Origin: Diogma glabrata
Lineage: Eukaryota > Arthropoda > Insecta > Diptera > Cylindrotomidae
DNA length: 64,000 nucleotides
NCBI GenBank assembly: GCA_963693315.1
Contig: OY856186.1
Location: 458,737,360-458,801,359, forward strand
Direction: 5' to 3'
A program made the translations under genes and the position numbers. This document shows positions 33,701 through 43,215 of the stretch, one piece after another (within the stretch, counting starts at the first letter, position 1; each line of letters starts with the position of its first letter). The notes beneath the pieces are model-generated. The model was not told the DNA's origin. It saw only the letters and a list, made by a program, of their open reading frames with translations, and did not search any database.

Positions 33701-35363
33701 GTTTCATAGTTATGAATTAGAAGCTTTAGCTATCGTCGAAAGTTTGGGTCGGTTTAGATCATATATACTAGGTAAGCATTTCATTGTAGTAACTGACTGT
33801 AATGCTCTTCGTACAGCAGCAACGAAAAAAGATTTAACCCCTAGAATAGGCAGGTGGTGGCTTAAATTACTAGAGTTTGATTTTACTGTGCAGCATAGGT
33901 TAGGTAGACAGATGGCTCATATCGATGCTTTAAGCCGAAATCCAGTTGAGCTCGCTAATGAAATAGAGCCTGCGTCGTTAAATATATTTTGCATTGAAAG
34001 TAAAGAGAATGATTGGGTGGAGATATTACAAGACACCGATTTGGATATAATAAAAATTAAGGATAATATTTCTAAGCCAGAAAATAAAGATTTTAAGATT
34101 AAAAATAATAAGGTATATAGGATAGATAATGAAAATCTATTGTTTGTAGTTCCGAAAAACGTCCGGGGAAGATTAGTTAGACATTTTCATGATGAACTAG
34201 GACATTTCAGTTTAGAAAGGACTTTGTTGAAATTAAAAGAATATTTTTGGTGGCCTCGAATGCGACAAATGGTCAAAAGATATATCGAATCATGTTTCGA
34301 ATGTTTGTTTCATAGGGAAAATCGTGATAAAAATCGAATTACACTTTATCCCATAGAAAAAACCCCGCTCCCATGTCACACTTGGCATCTCGATCACCTA
34401 GGTCCATTTACGAAAAGTTCTAAAAATAATACTCACATATTAGTTATTGTTGATGCCTTTACAAAGTATGTTTATTTAAAAGCTACGAAAAATACATCGT
34501 CACGTTTCGTTATCTCTGCATTAAGGGAACTGGCTGTTCACTTTGGTGTACCAGTTAGAGTGATTACCGATCGTGGATCAGCATTTACTTCCCAAGAGTT
34601 TGGTCGATTCTGTAACACACATGGCATAAAACACATATTAAATGCAACAGCGACACCTAGAGCCAACGGTCAAGTGGAGAGGTATAATCGGACAATTTTA
34701 CATGCATTACGTACAATGTCGGATGCAGAACCGCATCACTGGGAAGACAATCTCACAAAAATTCAATGGTCAATAAATAGTACACCACACACAATAACAA
34801 AAGTTTCGCCACAAGAATTACTTTATGGATTTACGCCAAGATCTATGTTCGAAAATAAGTTGAAGTTACAATTATTAAATGAGCCAACGGAAGACATTAA
34901 CATGAACAACGATGGAAGAAAACAAAGTGAAGAAGAAAACGCTGAGCTTGAAGAAAATATTATTAATAATTGGAATAATGAAAAAAAAGTAAACACCGCT
35001 GATTCAAATAGAGAACATCTCAGGGAAAAGGCAAAGGAGAGAATTGCGACCAATCAAGTTAAACAGCAAGACCGGTTTAATTTGATGTTTAAAAAACCAA
35101 AACATTATAATGTGGGAGATAGAGTGGTTGTTTTTCGTGAACCACCAAGTACAGGAGAAAGCCGTAAGTTATTAGCCAAATATAGAGGCCCATTCACTGT
35201 TGTCAACGCCATGCATGGTGATAGATACCGGGTGGAAGATGCAAATATAGAGGAAGGTAAAAGAAGGTACAAAGGTGTAGTACCCTCAGAACATATGAGG
35301 TTAGTTATACCGCCGGATGAACATGATTTTGATTGCTCCTCTGATGAACAATCAGTGAATTGA
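30708..35363 (+). CDS. Gypsy Gag-Pol polyprotein (about 1551 aa), protease site DLG
   Basis: One uninterrupted frame; the first ATG is 30708 (the frame is open a little upstream from a GTG). Order: Gag with a capsid-like region (about 100-270), two zinc knuckles (CYKCQSPEHIARYC from residue 321, CSFCRKGGHYERDC about 340), protease (FIDLGSDIVTI, Asp395), reverse transcriptase (FPMPNIEDL, LDMASGYYQIP, MPFGLANAPATYQ, catalytic YIDD at 814-817), RNase H (VHTDACALGVAGVLL, SYELEALAIVES, VVTDCNAL), integrase with an HHCC finger (HDELGH ... CFEC) and a catalytic triad Asp1229, Asp1288, Glu1324, spaced D-58-D-35-E. Gag and Pol share one frame with no frameshift signal. The odd point is the protease: the usual D-T/S-G is D-L-G here. 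It encodes all functions for reverse transcription and integration and has no envelope. Confidence 0.95.
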   Translation: MLEKDAERSFDTNDFKGFSTPSFQQYLVNNNNSYVELNHRPACSESSRYVTPPFVSPITPPIASPNIPIHFHSNNQPSPVHQIFHQNYENFAQPMYYKPRPDYGSRPNEVSDPRGKNFNLFKPSEIAGLLCDFDPSRANEMSITRWIKIVERIKETYDVNDTIVLYAAITKLKGIANLWYESIAESIVNWEQFRFLIQREFASSTDVASVHHNLSNRKKHPSETFIEYVYTIRKIASEINLDEQTIIKYIISGIGDTELVKCLVVQNFKTVNDLLDRLKSLENLYSNSSTEKNKGHYNYNRNVDYKSSRETTVKPTQSNACYKCQSPEHIARYCNKLICSFCRKGGHYERDCRFKKYRLSTNKNDEVKRIETPSLKDEYHKIIKINGTSVICFIDLGSDIVTITENAAKEIGLEYESHYQYLKGFGNSQIVTKGKAQVEILIDNVKIKSDVVIVPNFAQSVGVMIGRSALDQSHIIIEKSFGKLIVKSIPEQELTRNFECDSKFECADFVERDWDEVLGLDFDSSAIEMDSELNILSDVSKKNKRCDSFDSLLDVDLNNLFAEREITMNTNLTPESNWLDVPINTVIPKMEVLNVFEQTNRNKNREISDEIFDKCINKNLELEMKSKLKLLINKYRDCFALSMSELGKAGKTELVISLKNENPVHYHPYRLSQPQCVEVRKQINDLLKLGIIRPSVSDYASPIVLVKKKDGSTRMCVDYRRLNDMTIKDRFPMPNIEDLLMKLGGKKYFIVLDMASGYYQIPVSQDSKKYTAFVTPEGQYEFERMPFGLANAPATYQRIMNRICKELNNEIVIYIDDVIIPCVTAEDGILLFEKLLIKLREYGLTLKIEKCQIMCEVVDFLGHEVSAKGIKPGKQKVLAIKNFPRPASVHNIRQFVGLASYFRKFVQNFSILAEPLTRLTRQNIVFKWGKDQEDSFNTIKEKLCGRDVLVLYEHDKEHEVHTDACALGVAGVLLQRNNKNQLQAVAFYSRQTTELEKKFHSYELEALAIVESLGRFRSYILGKHFIVVTDCNALRTAATKKDLTPRIGRWWLKLLEFDFTVQHRLGRQMAHIDALSRNPVELANEIEPASLNIFCIESKENDWVEILQDTDLDIIKIKDNISKPENKDFKIKNNKVYRIDNENLLFVVPKNVRGRLVRHFHDELGHFSLERTLLKLKEYFWWPRMRQMVKRYIESCFECLFHRENRDKNRITLYPIEKTPLPCHTWHLDHLGPFTKSSKNNTHILVIVDAFTKYVYLKATKNTSSRFVISALRELAVHFGVPVRVITDRGSAFTSQEFGRFCNTHGIKHILNATATPRANGQVERYNRTILHALRTMSDAEPHHWEDNLTKIQWSINSTPHTITKVSPQELLYGFTPRSMFENKLKLQLLNEPTEDINMNNDGRKQSEEENAELEENIINNWNNEKKVNTADSNREHLREKAKERIATNQVKQQDRFNLMFKKPKHYNVGDRVVVFREPPSTGESRKLLAKYRGPFTVVNAMHGDRYRVEDANIEEGKRRYKGVVPSEHMRLVIPPDEHDFDCSSDEQSVN

Positions 35364-35392
35364 GGACAATTCACAATTCCAGGATGGCCGAA

Positions 35393-35650
35393 TGTAACGA
35401 AATAAATTAATCGCGCCACCTATTAAGCATTCTGCTTAATATATTATTGTTTATAAGTTTGACCGCAATCAGCACTGGAGATAGAAGAAAGAAGATTGAT
35501 AAATATATTGGTTTTGACAGTCAACAGTAATAAGAGCGTCGTAAAATTACTTAATGGAATATACATATAAATTAAATGTATTATTTGAAATATATTGTGA
35601 AATAGTAAAACTCAAGTATTATAATTTAACTAAAATTTATTGTTTTTATA
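35393..35650 (+). repeat. Gypsy 3' LTR
   Basis: 258 bp, identical by eye to the 5' LTR. The sequence just upstream (aggatggccgaa, 35381-35392) stands where the polypurine tract should be but is only partly purine. Confidence 0.93.
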
Positions 35651-36192
35651 CATAATAAGGAAATAAACTATTTTATAACCTTTACATATAGTAATAAAAA
35701 TTAGTAAATACAACTAAGATAGAATTAAATAAATATTTACTTTAGTGCTCCTTGTATTTTAAAATTATACAATTTAAATTTTAATTAACTTCACAATTTT
35801 AAGATTTTTTTACTTTTTGATGTTGTTGGATGAATTTTCCGGTTAAAAAGAAATAATATTTCCAGTTTGTCAATAATGTCAACTTTTAGCGCTATATTTT
35901 TTTATAATTTTCAACTAGTGACATCTACCATTGAGCGTATCAAGCATTTGATGTTGATCTCCTGTCATGATCTAGTTACAGCGGTTACAACATATTTGTT
36001 TAAGATTTTTTGACATTTGTTGACGTTTACAATTTATTGAATATTTTTGTTGTTAGTTTGTATTAAATTTTTTGGTTGATTAAATTGATAAACGGCTTAA
36101 TTTTTAAAATAATAAAATAATTTGATTAAATTTAATTAACCCGTGATGACCATCGATAACACTCCCCCCAGTAATTAGATTCGATCCGAATT

Positions 36193-39100
36193 CTAATTAC
36201 TATCGTTTTTTACATCAAGTACTGCAACTTTTACTGCTGGGCGAGTATAAATTCCCTTTGTCGTTTTGACGGTGAGAGTGCGAACTTGATCACCGTGTTT
36301 TACGGTTCCCAACACGACGCCTTTCATCCAGGAATTCGGACGATTGTCATCCATGATTACAACGACATCTCCATTTTCAATAGGTTTAACCTTTTCAAAC
36401 CATTTTGTCCTTCTAGATATCATTGGCATATATTCCTTGGTCCACCGTTTCCAGAATAGCTGAACTAGTCGTTGACTGATCTGCCAGTTTTTTCTTAGTA
36501 TAAGCACTTCATCCGTAAATTCTCCAAATGGTTTTGCACCGCTAGACGAGCCTAAAAGAAAATGATTTGGAGTGATAGCTTCTGCGTCTTCTGGATTAAT
36601 TGGAACGTATGTTAGTGGTCTGGAATTCACTATGTGCTCAGCCTCTATCAGACAGGATCTCAATAGTTCATCATTTGGTCTTCTAGTTGGAAGGATTGAT
36701 GACAAAACAGTTTTTATAGATCGCACCATTCTTTCCCAGCACCCGCCCATATGTGGACTAGAAGGTGGTATGAATATCCAGTTGATTGTTGCAAATTCTG
36801 TGCGAACGGCTTCAGGCAGTATTGATTCAATTATTTTTCTCAGTTCGTTATTTGCACCGTGAAAGTTAGTTCCATTATCGCTGTACAGCTCTAGTGGTGT
36901 GCCACGTCTTGAAATAAAGTTTCGCAACGCCATTATGCATGAATCAGAGCTTAGTGAATGCACAATTTCCATATGAATGGCTCTTATGGTTAGACACGTA
37001 AAGAGCATCGCCCATCGCTTCTCAACTCGTCGTCCGACGACAACATCCATGGGACCAAAAAGATCCACTCCGACGTGAGAAAATGGTAATTTATAGTTGG
37101 CCATTCGTGCTACAGGAAGGTCTGCCATTTCCGGTGGTTTCGGCACTGCTCTTTCGTTCTTGCATTGCTGACAACTTGACTGCGTCTTTTTTACCAATAC
37201 TCGAAGTTGTGATATGACGAAATACTGACGAATTTCGTTAACAACTGTTTCTCCATTCTTATGCTTATACTTTCTATGGTAGAAATCAACGATAAGCTGT
37301 GTTATACGATGTTCTCGTGGTAGCAGAATGGGGTATTTAACTTCCTTGCTGATGGAGCTTGCTTCAGATAACCTACTTTTCATTCTTAGGACCTGGTGTT
37401 CGTCTATAAATGGCGACATCTTGTAGATACGACTGGTTTTCTTTATTTTTGTTGGCGGAATTGCTTTGAGTGCTAAGATCTCCTCGTGATAAGCGGATTG
37501 TTGTGCCTCTCGATACAGGTAGATTGCAGCTGCTAACTCCTCTTCGCTGGTTAGTATTTCCGGTCTCACCGACTGTTGTTTTTTAGCAGTCCAAAAAAAT
37601 CTAAGCAGATATGCTTGAGTACGAACAAGTCTTCGCCACTTACTAAAGCGCGATGGATCAGGTGTTAGCTTGTTGACTTCAACGTGAGATAGCTGCTGCC
37701 GTAGTTCTTTTTCCTCTGTGCTATCCTGATGACATTCAGTGGGCCATTTATGTTCTGGCGCTATAAGGAATACTGGTCCCAGGTACCATCTACTTGTATC
37801 AGATATCTTCGGTGGCGCGTTCCATTTCGTGGCTTCGTCGGCAACATTAAGCTTCGTCGGAACCCATCTCCATTCATTTACATTTGTTTCTTCCAGTATT
37901 TCGCCAATACGATGTGCGACGAATTGCTTATATTTCCTATGTTCTGAGCGGAGCCAGCACAAAACATCTCGCGAATCAGACCAGAATATTCTTTGCTGTA
38001 TTTGGATTGTATGTGCTAATTCAATACTTTTAGCTAATCTAATACCCAAAACAGCTGCCTGCAGCTCTAGCCGAGGAATCGACAGTGGATTTTGGGGTGC
38101 TACTTTGGTTTTAGCTCCGATGAGTACTGTTTTGTTATAATTATCGTATTCGAATCGATAATATGCAACAGCGGCAAAGGCATTCTCGCTGGCGTCAACA
38201 AATAGGTGAAGTTGAACTCCTCGTGGTTTGATTGTTTCACTGGTGTAACATCTGGGGATTGAGATTTCTTCGAGCTCTGGTAATATTTCAACCCATTTCA
38301 ACCACTTGAGGTACTGCTCATTGGAAATCTGTTGATCCCAATCTACTGATGAACTCCAAATTTCACGTATGAGTATTTTTGCGTAGACGAGAAAGAATGC
38401 AATTAATCCAAGCGGATCATAAATCATCATCAAAGTTCGAAGAACTTCTCTTTTGGTAGGGCGACGGCTCCCGTTGATGATTTCTTTGTTCAGCCGTTCG
38501 TAATTTATTGAAAAGTAGAGAACATCTGCTGACATTTCCCACCACATTCCTAGTACTTTCGCAGTTGCCACCTCGTCTGTGCTGAAGCTCTTCTTGTTGC
38601 TTTGGTTAGTTTCACCCAGAGTATTTAGAATATAGCTCGAGTTGGATTGCCAATTTCTTATTTGAAATCCAGCTTGTGCGTGTATATGTTTGACCTGGTG
38701 GGCCACTTCTGCAGCTTCCGCTTCCGTGTCGAAACTGTCCAACCAATCATCAACATAATGGTTGTCAATTATAGCTTGTGTTGCTCTCGGAAATGTGTCT
38801 GAGAATTCTCTTGCATTTATATTTTTCACATGTTGAGCCGAGCACGGAGAACATGTTGCTCCAAATGTCATCACTTGCATAGCATGCACTTCAATATCTT
38901 CGGATGAGTTGCTGCGCCAGAGAAATTTTTGGGAGTCTTGGTCGGCTTCATTGATTTGAATTTGATGGAACATCTCTCGGATGTCACCTACTATTGCTAT
39001 CTTATGCTCGCGAAATCTGTATAGTATATTTACCAATGGCACTAACATGTCTGGACCCTTTAGTAGCATAGAATTCAATGATGTTCCATTTACAGACGCG

Positions 39101-42100
39101 GCCGCGTCCCACACTAATCGTATTTTTTTTGGTTTGTTCGGATTTGTCACTGTAAATATTGGCAAGTACCACGTGCGAGGACCGATTATTTGCGCTTCTT
39201 CGGATGAGAGTTTACGAGTGTAACCTTTTTCCTCATAACCTTTTATTTGTTCTTGAAGGAATTTAGCATACGTTGGATCTTTTTTCATTTTTTTCTCCAA
39301 ACAATACAATCTTTGTTTTGCCATTGGAAGACTATTTGGCATATTGATGTGGTCATAACGCCATAGCAGCCCGGTTTCATATTTGTTTTTGTTTCTTCGG
39401 GTGCGACTTTCCAATATATCCCTAGCTCGTTGGTCATCTCTGGACTCAAGAATTTTTTCAGGTATTATAACACCGAAATTTTCTGTCGTGAAGAATTCTT
39501 TAACTTGTTGGTGCAGATCATTGTCCGAACTACAACCACAGATGTGATAGTGGCTGTACTGCACATTTTCTGATGAGTTTGATGTTGCTTGATGACCAAA
39601 TATCGCCCAGCCCAGTCTGGTTTTAGTGGCGATGGGCTCCCCCCATTGACCTTCTCGCACTTCGAGCGGAAGACCTAAACTCCAATGCCGAAGACCAATT
39701 AAAATTCTAGGAATAGCTTTCTCGTAGTTTTGTATTGGCAGGTTCTTTAGATGGTTGTAAACAATATGGTTTTGATCGCCTTGCTGAAATGATTGCACTG
39801 GTAAATTTAGGCCTTTCACTGTATGCACATCGGATATACGGAATTTTTTGGCATTATCTTGAGTCCCGGATATTTCCAATGAAACTCTTCGGCTGTCATC
39901 TTCTATTCTTGTTGTGTCGCCAGTCCATTTTAAACAAAGATTTTCCCTTGGACCACTTAAATGTAATTTTTCGGCAACTTCTTCATCCAATAACGTGAGA
40001 GACGATCCTTCATCTAGAAAGGCAAAGGTTTCCAATGATTTTGTTTCACCATGCAGCGTTACTGGAATAATACGGAAAAGTAGACTGCTGCTCCGAGATT
40101 GTTGTGGTTCCATCAATGTATTGGTAGTGGCGACGATACCTTCTGCTGTTGAGTTCTCCTTGACTGTATGGATGCTAGGATCGTGCAGTGTTGGATGATG
40201 TTTATGTTTGCACCCATTTACATCGCATAACTTTGAGCGCTTGCACCTCAACGTGTAGTGTCGTTTGCTATAACATCTTCTGCACAAATTCTCCGCTTTT
40301 ACAAAATCCCATCGTTCTTTTACATTTAATGCTATTAGCTGTGGGCATGTACTAGTGAAGTGACCGAGTTCTTTACATTTATAGCATTTTGGTTTAAAAT
40401 TTTCTTCAATTTTCACCAGTTCTTCAACCTTTTTGTCTAAGCGTTGCGTATATTCAGTATGTGCTGCATGTGTATAGCTTCGTTTTGGTAATGGTCTTGC
40501 AGGCCTTTTATTTTCGACATTATGTGAAAAGGAGATATCGCTATAAGTTACACTGCTTGCAGCCTCAGCAATTTGGCACAACCAATTACTAAACGTTGAA
40601 ATATCTACGTTGTCTGACGAGTTCTTAAATATTGCCCAGTTTAGTTTTAAATTTGGTGATAGCTTCTCGACCAGGTCCTGCAAAAGCATCGGATTGTTTA
40701 GGTGATTGCATAAGCCTGATGCTAAAATTGTGTCGCTTAATGTTTGGACTGACAGTGAATATTTTATTATTGTTTCCAATTTGTTTTCTTGCACCACTGG
40801 TTCTGCTACAATCTTTTTTGTGAGCACTCTTAGGATCTGCTCGGGCCTTCCGAACAGCATTTTCAAAGTGTTTATAACTTGCGGCACTGTTTCAGGAAGC
40901 ACCAACTTACTTTTCACTGCCTCTAATGCATTGCCCTTTAGACATCGTTGGAGACGTCCTAGATTTTCTTCGTCTGAAAACCCGCATCGTAATGTTGATC
41001 TCTCATATGCGGAATAGAAAAGTGGCCATTCTGCCGGATCCCCATTAAAGGATGGTAAATCCTTTAAATATGCTTGTCGTGCTATTAATTCATCAGTAGA
41101 CAACTTCTTTATGGTGCGACTATCATGCGTTGTTTGGTTCTTGATTGTTGTGCCCAGCAATGGTAGATGTGAAGTTGTACGATGTGGTTGATGCGTTGGT
41201 TCAGTTTGAATTGGTTCATTTGTTTGTATGATGGTAGTTGGCAGTGGAATTTGCTCCATCTGTGTACGCACCCATTCACGCGTTCGCTTACTAGCTTCGC
41301 TTCGTTGAGATCCACTATTGCTTGAACACATATCGTCTAAAATCGAGTATTTTTCTTCAATATATTTCTTGTCTCTTGCTTCAGCCAGCTTGCGTTCTTC
41401 CTCAAGTCTATCCAGCGCCAGCTGTTTGCGTCTGTTAGTACTCGAGACTCGACTTAATGCTATGGATGGTACTGACGGCTGGTTAGCCGTTGTGGTGGCT
41501 TGCTTTACGAATGTTGCACTATACTGATGAGTAATATTTGCTGATGTTGGCAGCTCTTGTCGCATAGTACTCCACTGATTCATTGCAAAGTTCGCTAGAC
41601 CGGCAGTCATTGTTGTTGCTGGTAGCAGTTTCGATATTGCACCAAGTGATCTTGGTTTCTGAGACATAGTTATATCATGTTTCAGTTGTTGTTTGTTGGA
41701 TTTTGACGGTTCCATTTTGTGCTGATCTCCCAGGTTGAATTTGTGATCCTCAGGTTTAGCTTTAGCAATCGATGGTGTTGATTGTATAGATGGTTGTTGC
41801 AGCTGTGATCGTTGTTGCTGCTGCTTCTGCAAATGTTGTTGTTGTTGTTGTTGCAACTGCTGTTGCTTTAGTTGCAGCTGTAGTTGTTGCTGCTGCTGTT
41901 GTTGTTGTTGCTGCAACTGCTGTTGCTTTTGTTGCTGCGGCAGCTGTAGTTGTTGTTGCTGCTGCTGTTGTTGCTGCAACTGCTGTTGCTTTTGTTGCTG
42001 CGGCAGCTGTAGTTGTTGTTGCTGCTGCCATTGTTGTCGTTGCTGCAACTGCTGTTGTTTTTTATGTTGCTGCTGTTGTTGCTGTAACTGCTGTTGTTGT

Positions 42101-42483
42101 TGCTGCGGTTTAGATGTCTCTACGATTGCCTCTGTTATTTGTACTGGTTGTTGCAGTAAACTATTTGCAGATGGTTGCTGATCATTGTTTGATAAAGCGG
42201 CTGTAGGATCATCTAAATGTAACATGGATGATTGAATACCAGCGCACTTGCTACAGTCCCAATCTAGATTTTCAACAGCTTGAGTTACACCAACACATTG
42301 GAAATGAAACCATTTCTGGCATGTGTCACATGAAACCATTTCATTTGTATCCTCTTGCTGGCATAAACCACAATTAAAATCTAATTGTGTGCCGTCTGCG
42401 TTGTTTGGCGGTGTACGATGGGTAAGATTCCCTCTCTGAAATGGATCGTGATCGTCGACGTCATGCTCGGACAGGTCACTCAT
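36193..42483 (-). CDS. BEL/Pao polyprotein with N-terminal PHD finger (2096 aa)
   Basis: A single open frame. An N-terminal PHD finger of C4HC3 form uses C38, C41, C52, C55, H60, C63, C77 and C80. A glutamine-rich tract (about 125-225, mostly CAG/CAA) follows, then Gag of the type seen in Pao elements (LPSFNGDPAEWPLFYSAYER), zinc knuckles (CYKCKELGHFTSTC, CRRCYSKRHYTLRC), an aspartic protease with D824-E825-G826 (FLDEGSSLTLLD, normal for BEL), reverse transcriptase with YVDD at 1243-1246, RNase H (LHLFVDASENAFAAVAYY), an integrase zinc region (YHRKYKHKNGE ... CQQC) and catalytic Asp1807, Asp1869, Glu1917 (GVDLFGP, YSDNGTNFHG, GGCWERMVRSI), then the C-terminal domain usual for these integrases (LFWKRWTKEY). 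In living elements it makes a virus-like particle, copies RNA to DNA and integrates it. No break is seen. The start is the first ATG after the 5' LTR, 100 bp inside. Confidence 0.95.
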   Translation of the reverse strand: MSDLSEHDVDDHDPFQRGNLTHRTPPNNADGTQLDFNCGLCQQEDTNEMVSCDTCQKWFHFQCVGVTQAVENLDWDCSKCAGIQSSMLHLDDPTAALSNNDQQPSANSLLQQPVQITEAIVETSKPQQQQQQLQQQQQQHKKQQQLQQRQQWQQQQQLQLPQQQKQQQLQQQQQQQQQLQLPQQQKQQQLQQQQQQQQQQLQLQLKQQQLQQQQQQHLQKQQQQRSQLQQPSIQSTPSIAKAKPEDHKFNLGDQHKMEPSKSNKQQLKHDITMSQKPRSLGAISKLLPATTMTAGLANFAMNQWSTMRQELPTSANITHQYSATFVKQATTTANQPSVPSIALSRVSSTNRRKQLALDRLEEERKLAEARDKKYIEEKYSILDDMCSSNSGSQRSEASKRTREWVRTQMEQIPLPTTIIQTNEPIQTEPTHQPHRTTSHLPLLGTTIKNQTTHDSRTIKKLSTDELIARQAYLKDLPSFNGDPAEWPLFYSAYERSTLRCGFSDEENLGRLQRCLKGNALEAVKSKLVLPETVPQVINTLKMLFGRPEQILRVLTKKIVAEPVVQENKLETIIKYSLSVQTLSDTILASGLCNHLNNPMLLQDLVEKLSPNLKLNWAIFKNSSDNVDISTFSNWLCQIAEAASSVTYSDISFSHNVENKRPARPLPKRSYTHAAHTEYTQRLDKKVEELVKIEENFKPKCYKCKELGHFTSTCPQLIALNVKERWDFVKAENLCRRCYSKRHYTLRCKRSKLCDVNGCKHKHHPTLHDPSIHTVKENSTAEGIVATTNTLMEPQQSRSSSLLFRIIPVTLHGETKSLETFAFLDEGSSLTLLDEEVAEKLHLSGPRENLCLKWTGDTTRIEDDSRRVSLEISGTQDNAKKFRISDVHTVKGLNLPVQSFQQGDQNHIVYNHLKNLPIQNYEKAIPRILIGLRHWSLGLPLEVREGQWGEPIATKTRLGWAIFGHQATSNSSENVQYSHYHICGCSSDNDLHQQVKEFFTTENFGVIIPEKILESRDDQRARDILESRTRRNKNKYETGLLWRYDHINMPNSLPMAKQRLYCLEKKMKKDPTYAKFLQEQIKGYEEKGYTRKLSSEEAQIIGPRTWYLPIFTVTNPNKPKKIRLVWDAAASVNGTSLNSMLLKGPDMLVPLVNILYRFREHKIAIVGDIREMFHQIQINEADQDSQKFLWRSNSSEDIEVHAMQVMTFGATCSPCSAQHVKNINAREFSDTFPRATQAIIDNHYVDDWLDSFDTEAEAAEVAHQVKHIHAQAGFQIRNWQSNSSYILNTLGETNQSNKKSFSTDEVATAKVLGMWWEMSADVLYFSINYERLNKEIINGSRRPTKREVLRTLMMIYDPLGLIAFFLVYAKILIREIWSSSVDWDQQISNEQYLKWLKWVEILPELEEISIPRCYTSETIKPRGVQLHLFVDASENAFAAVAYYRFEYDNYNKTVLIGAKTKVAPQNPLSIPRLELQAAVLGIRLAKSIELAHTIQIQQRIFWSDSRDVLCWLRSEHRKYKQFVAHRIGEILEETNVNEWRWVPTKLNVADEATKWNAPPKISDTSRWYLGPVFLIAPEHKWPTECHQDSTEEKELRQQLSHVEVNKLTPDPSRFSKWRRLVRTQAYLLRFFWTAKKQQSVRPEILTSEEELAAAIYLYREAQQSAYHEEILALKAIPPTKIKKTSRIYKMSPFIDEHQVLRMKSRLSEASSISKEVKYPILLPREHRITQLIVDFYHRKYKHKNGETVVNEIRQYFVISQLRVLVKKTQSSCQQCKNERAVPKPPEMADLPVARMANYKLPFSHVGVDLFGPMDVVVGRRVEKRWAMLFTCLTIRAIHMEIVHSLSSDSCIMALRNFISRRGTPLELYSDNGTNFHGANNELRKIIESILPEAVRTEFATINWIFIPPSSPHMGGCWERMVRSIKTVLSSILPTRRPNDELLRSCLIEAEHIVNSRPLTYVPINPEDAEAITPNHFLLGSSSGAKPFGEFTDEVLILRKNWQISQRLVQLFWKRWTKEYMPMISRRTKWFEKVKPIENGDVVVIMDDNRPNSWMKGVVLGTVKHGDQVRTLTVKTTKGIYTRPAVKVAVLDVKNDSN

Positions 42484-42582
42484 TTTAATTGATTTTCTTC
42501 TTCGATAATAATTTTGAAGATGGTTTCTTCTTTAATATTATTTTTCTTTAAAATTAAATAAATAGTAAAGAAATTTGAAGAA

Positions 42583-43215
42583 TGTTGCGAAGTAAATAAA
42601 CTATATATTTTTCGGCAGCTTAATTCGAGAGAACTTTATTAAAAAAGAACTTCAAATTTCCTAAAATGAAATTTGCAATACAAATAAATTACTTTTGGCA
42701 TTTACATAATAAGGAAATAAACTATTTTATAACCTTTACATATAGTAATAAAAATTAGTAAATACAACTAAGATAGAATTAAATAAATATTTACTTTAGT
42801 GCTCCTTGTATTTTAAAATTATACAATTTAAATTTTAATTAACTTCACAATTTTAAGATTTTTTTACTTTTTGATGTTGTTGGATGAATTTTCCGGTTAA
42901 AAAGAAATAATATTTCCAGTTTGTCAATAATGTCAACTTTTAGCGCTATATTTTTTTATAATTTTCAACTAGTGACATCTACCATTGAGCGTATCAAGCA
43001 TTTGATGTTGATCTCCTGTCATGATCTAGTTACAGCGGTTACAACATATTTGTTTAAGATTTTTTGACATTTGTTGACGTTTACAATTTATTGAATATTT
43101 TTGTTGTTAGTTTGTATTAAATTTTTTGGTTGATTAAATTGATAAACGGCTTAATTTTTAAAATAATAAAATAATTTGATTAAATTTAATTAACCCGTGA
43201 TGACCATCGATAACA
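42583..43215 (-). repeat. BEL 5' LTR (uninterrupted copy)
   Basis: 633 bp. Comparing it with 30235-30360 plus 35655-36161 reconstructs the other LTR without differences seen by eye. On the minus strand it starts TGTTATCGATGG and ends CGCAACA. Confidence 0.93.

Larger units (their letters stand above)
30361..35650 (+). mobile_element. Full-length Ty3/gypsy retrotransposon nested in the BEL 3' LTR
   Basis: The LTRs at 30361-30618 and 35393-35650 are both 258 bp and identical by eye, starting TGTAACG and ending TTTTTATA. CATA flanks both ends (30357-30360, 35651-35654), and removing the element plus one CATA restores the BEL LTR exactly as in its other copy. Just inside the 5' LTR, TCAGAAGTGGGATT (30621-30634) matches the complement of a tRNA-Leu 3' region and is the likely primer site, although the CCA-complement is not seen. 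There is no envelope frame between the polyprotein stop and the 3' LTR. Confidence 0.95.
30235..43215 (-). mobile_element. Full-length BEL/Pao LTR retrotransposon
   Basis: On the minus strand the 5' LTR is 42583-43215 (633 bp) and the 3' LTR is 30235-36161, which is 633 bp once the 5290-bp gypsy insertion and its 4-bp target duplication are removed. The LTRs start TGTTATCG and end CGCAACA and look identical by eye. CTTCG flanks both outer ends (30230-30234 and 43216-43220), the 5-bp target duplication expected for BEL. A polypurine tract (GGGGGGAG, minus strand) abuts the 3' LTR at 36162-36169. No clear primer binding site was seen next to the 5' LTR. The single polyprotein frame is open, so the copy is young. 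Confidence 0.95.

Noticed and set aside
34823..35419. Minus-strand frames inside the gypsy polyprotein and LTR
   Set aside because: They lie opposite an intact coding sequence and show no independent domain.
30361..35650. Gypsy element as an endogenous retrovirus with envelope
   Set aside because: Only 29 bp separate the Pol stop codon from the 3' LTR, so there is no room for an envelope gene.
41762..42113. Ala/Thr- or Val/Ala-rich frames on the plus and minus strands
   Set aside because: They are other-frame readings of the CAG/CAA tract of the BEL polyprotein, not separate genes.
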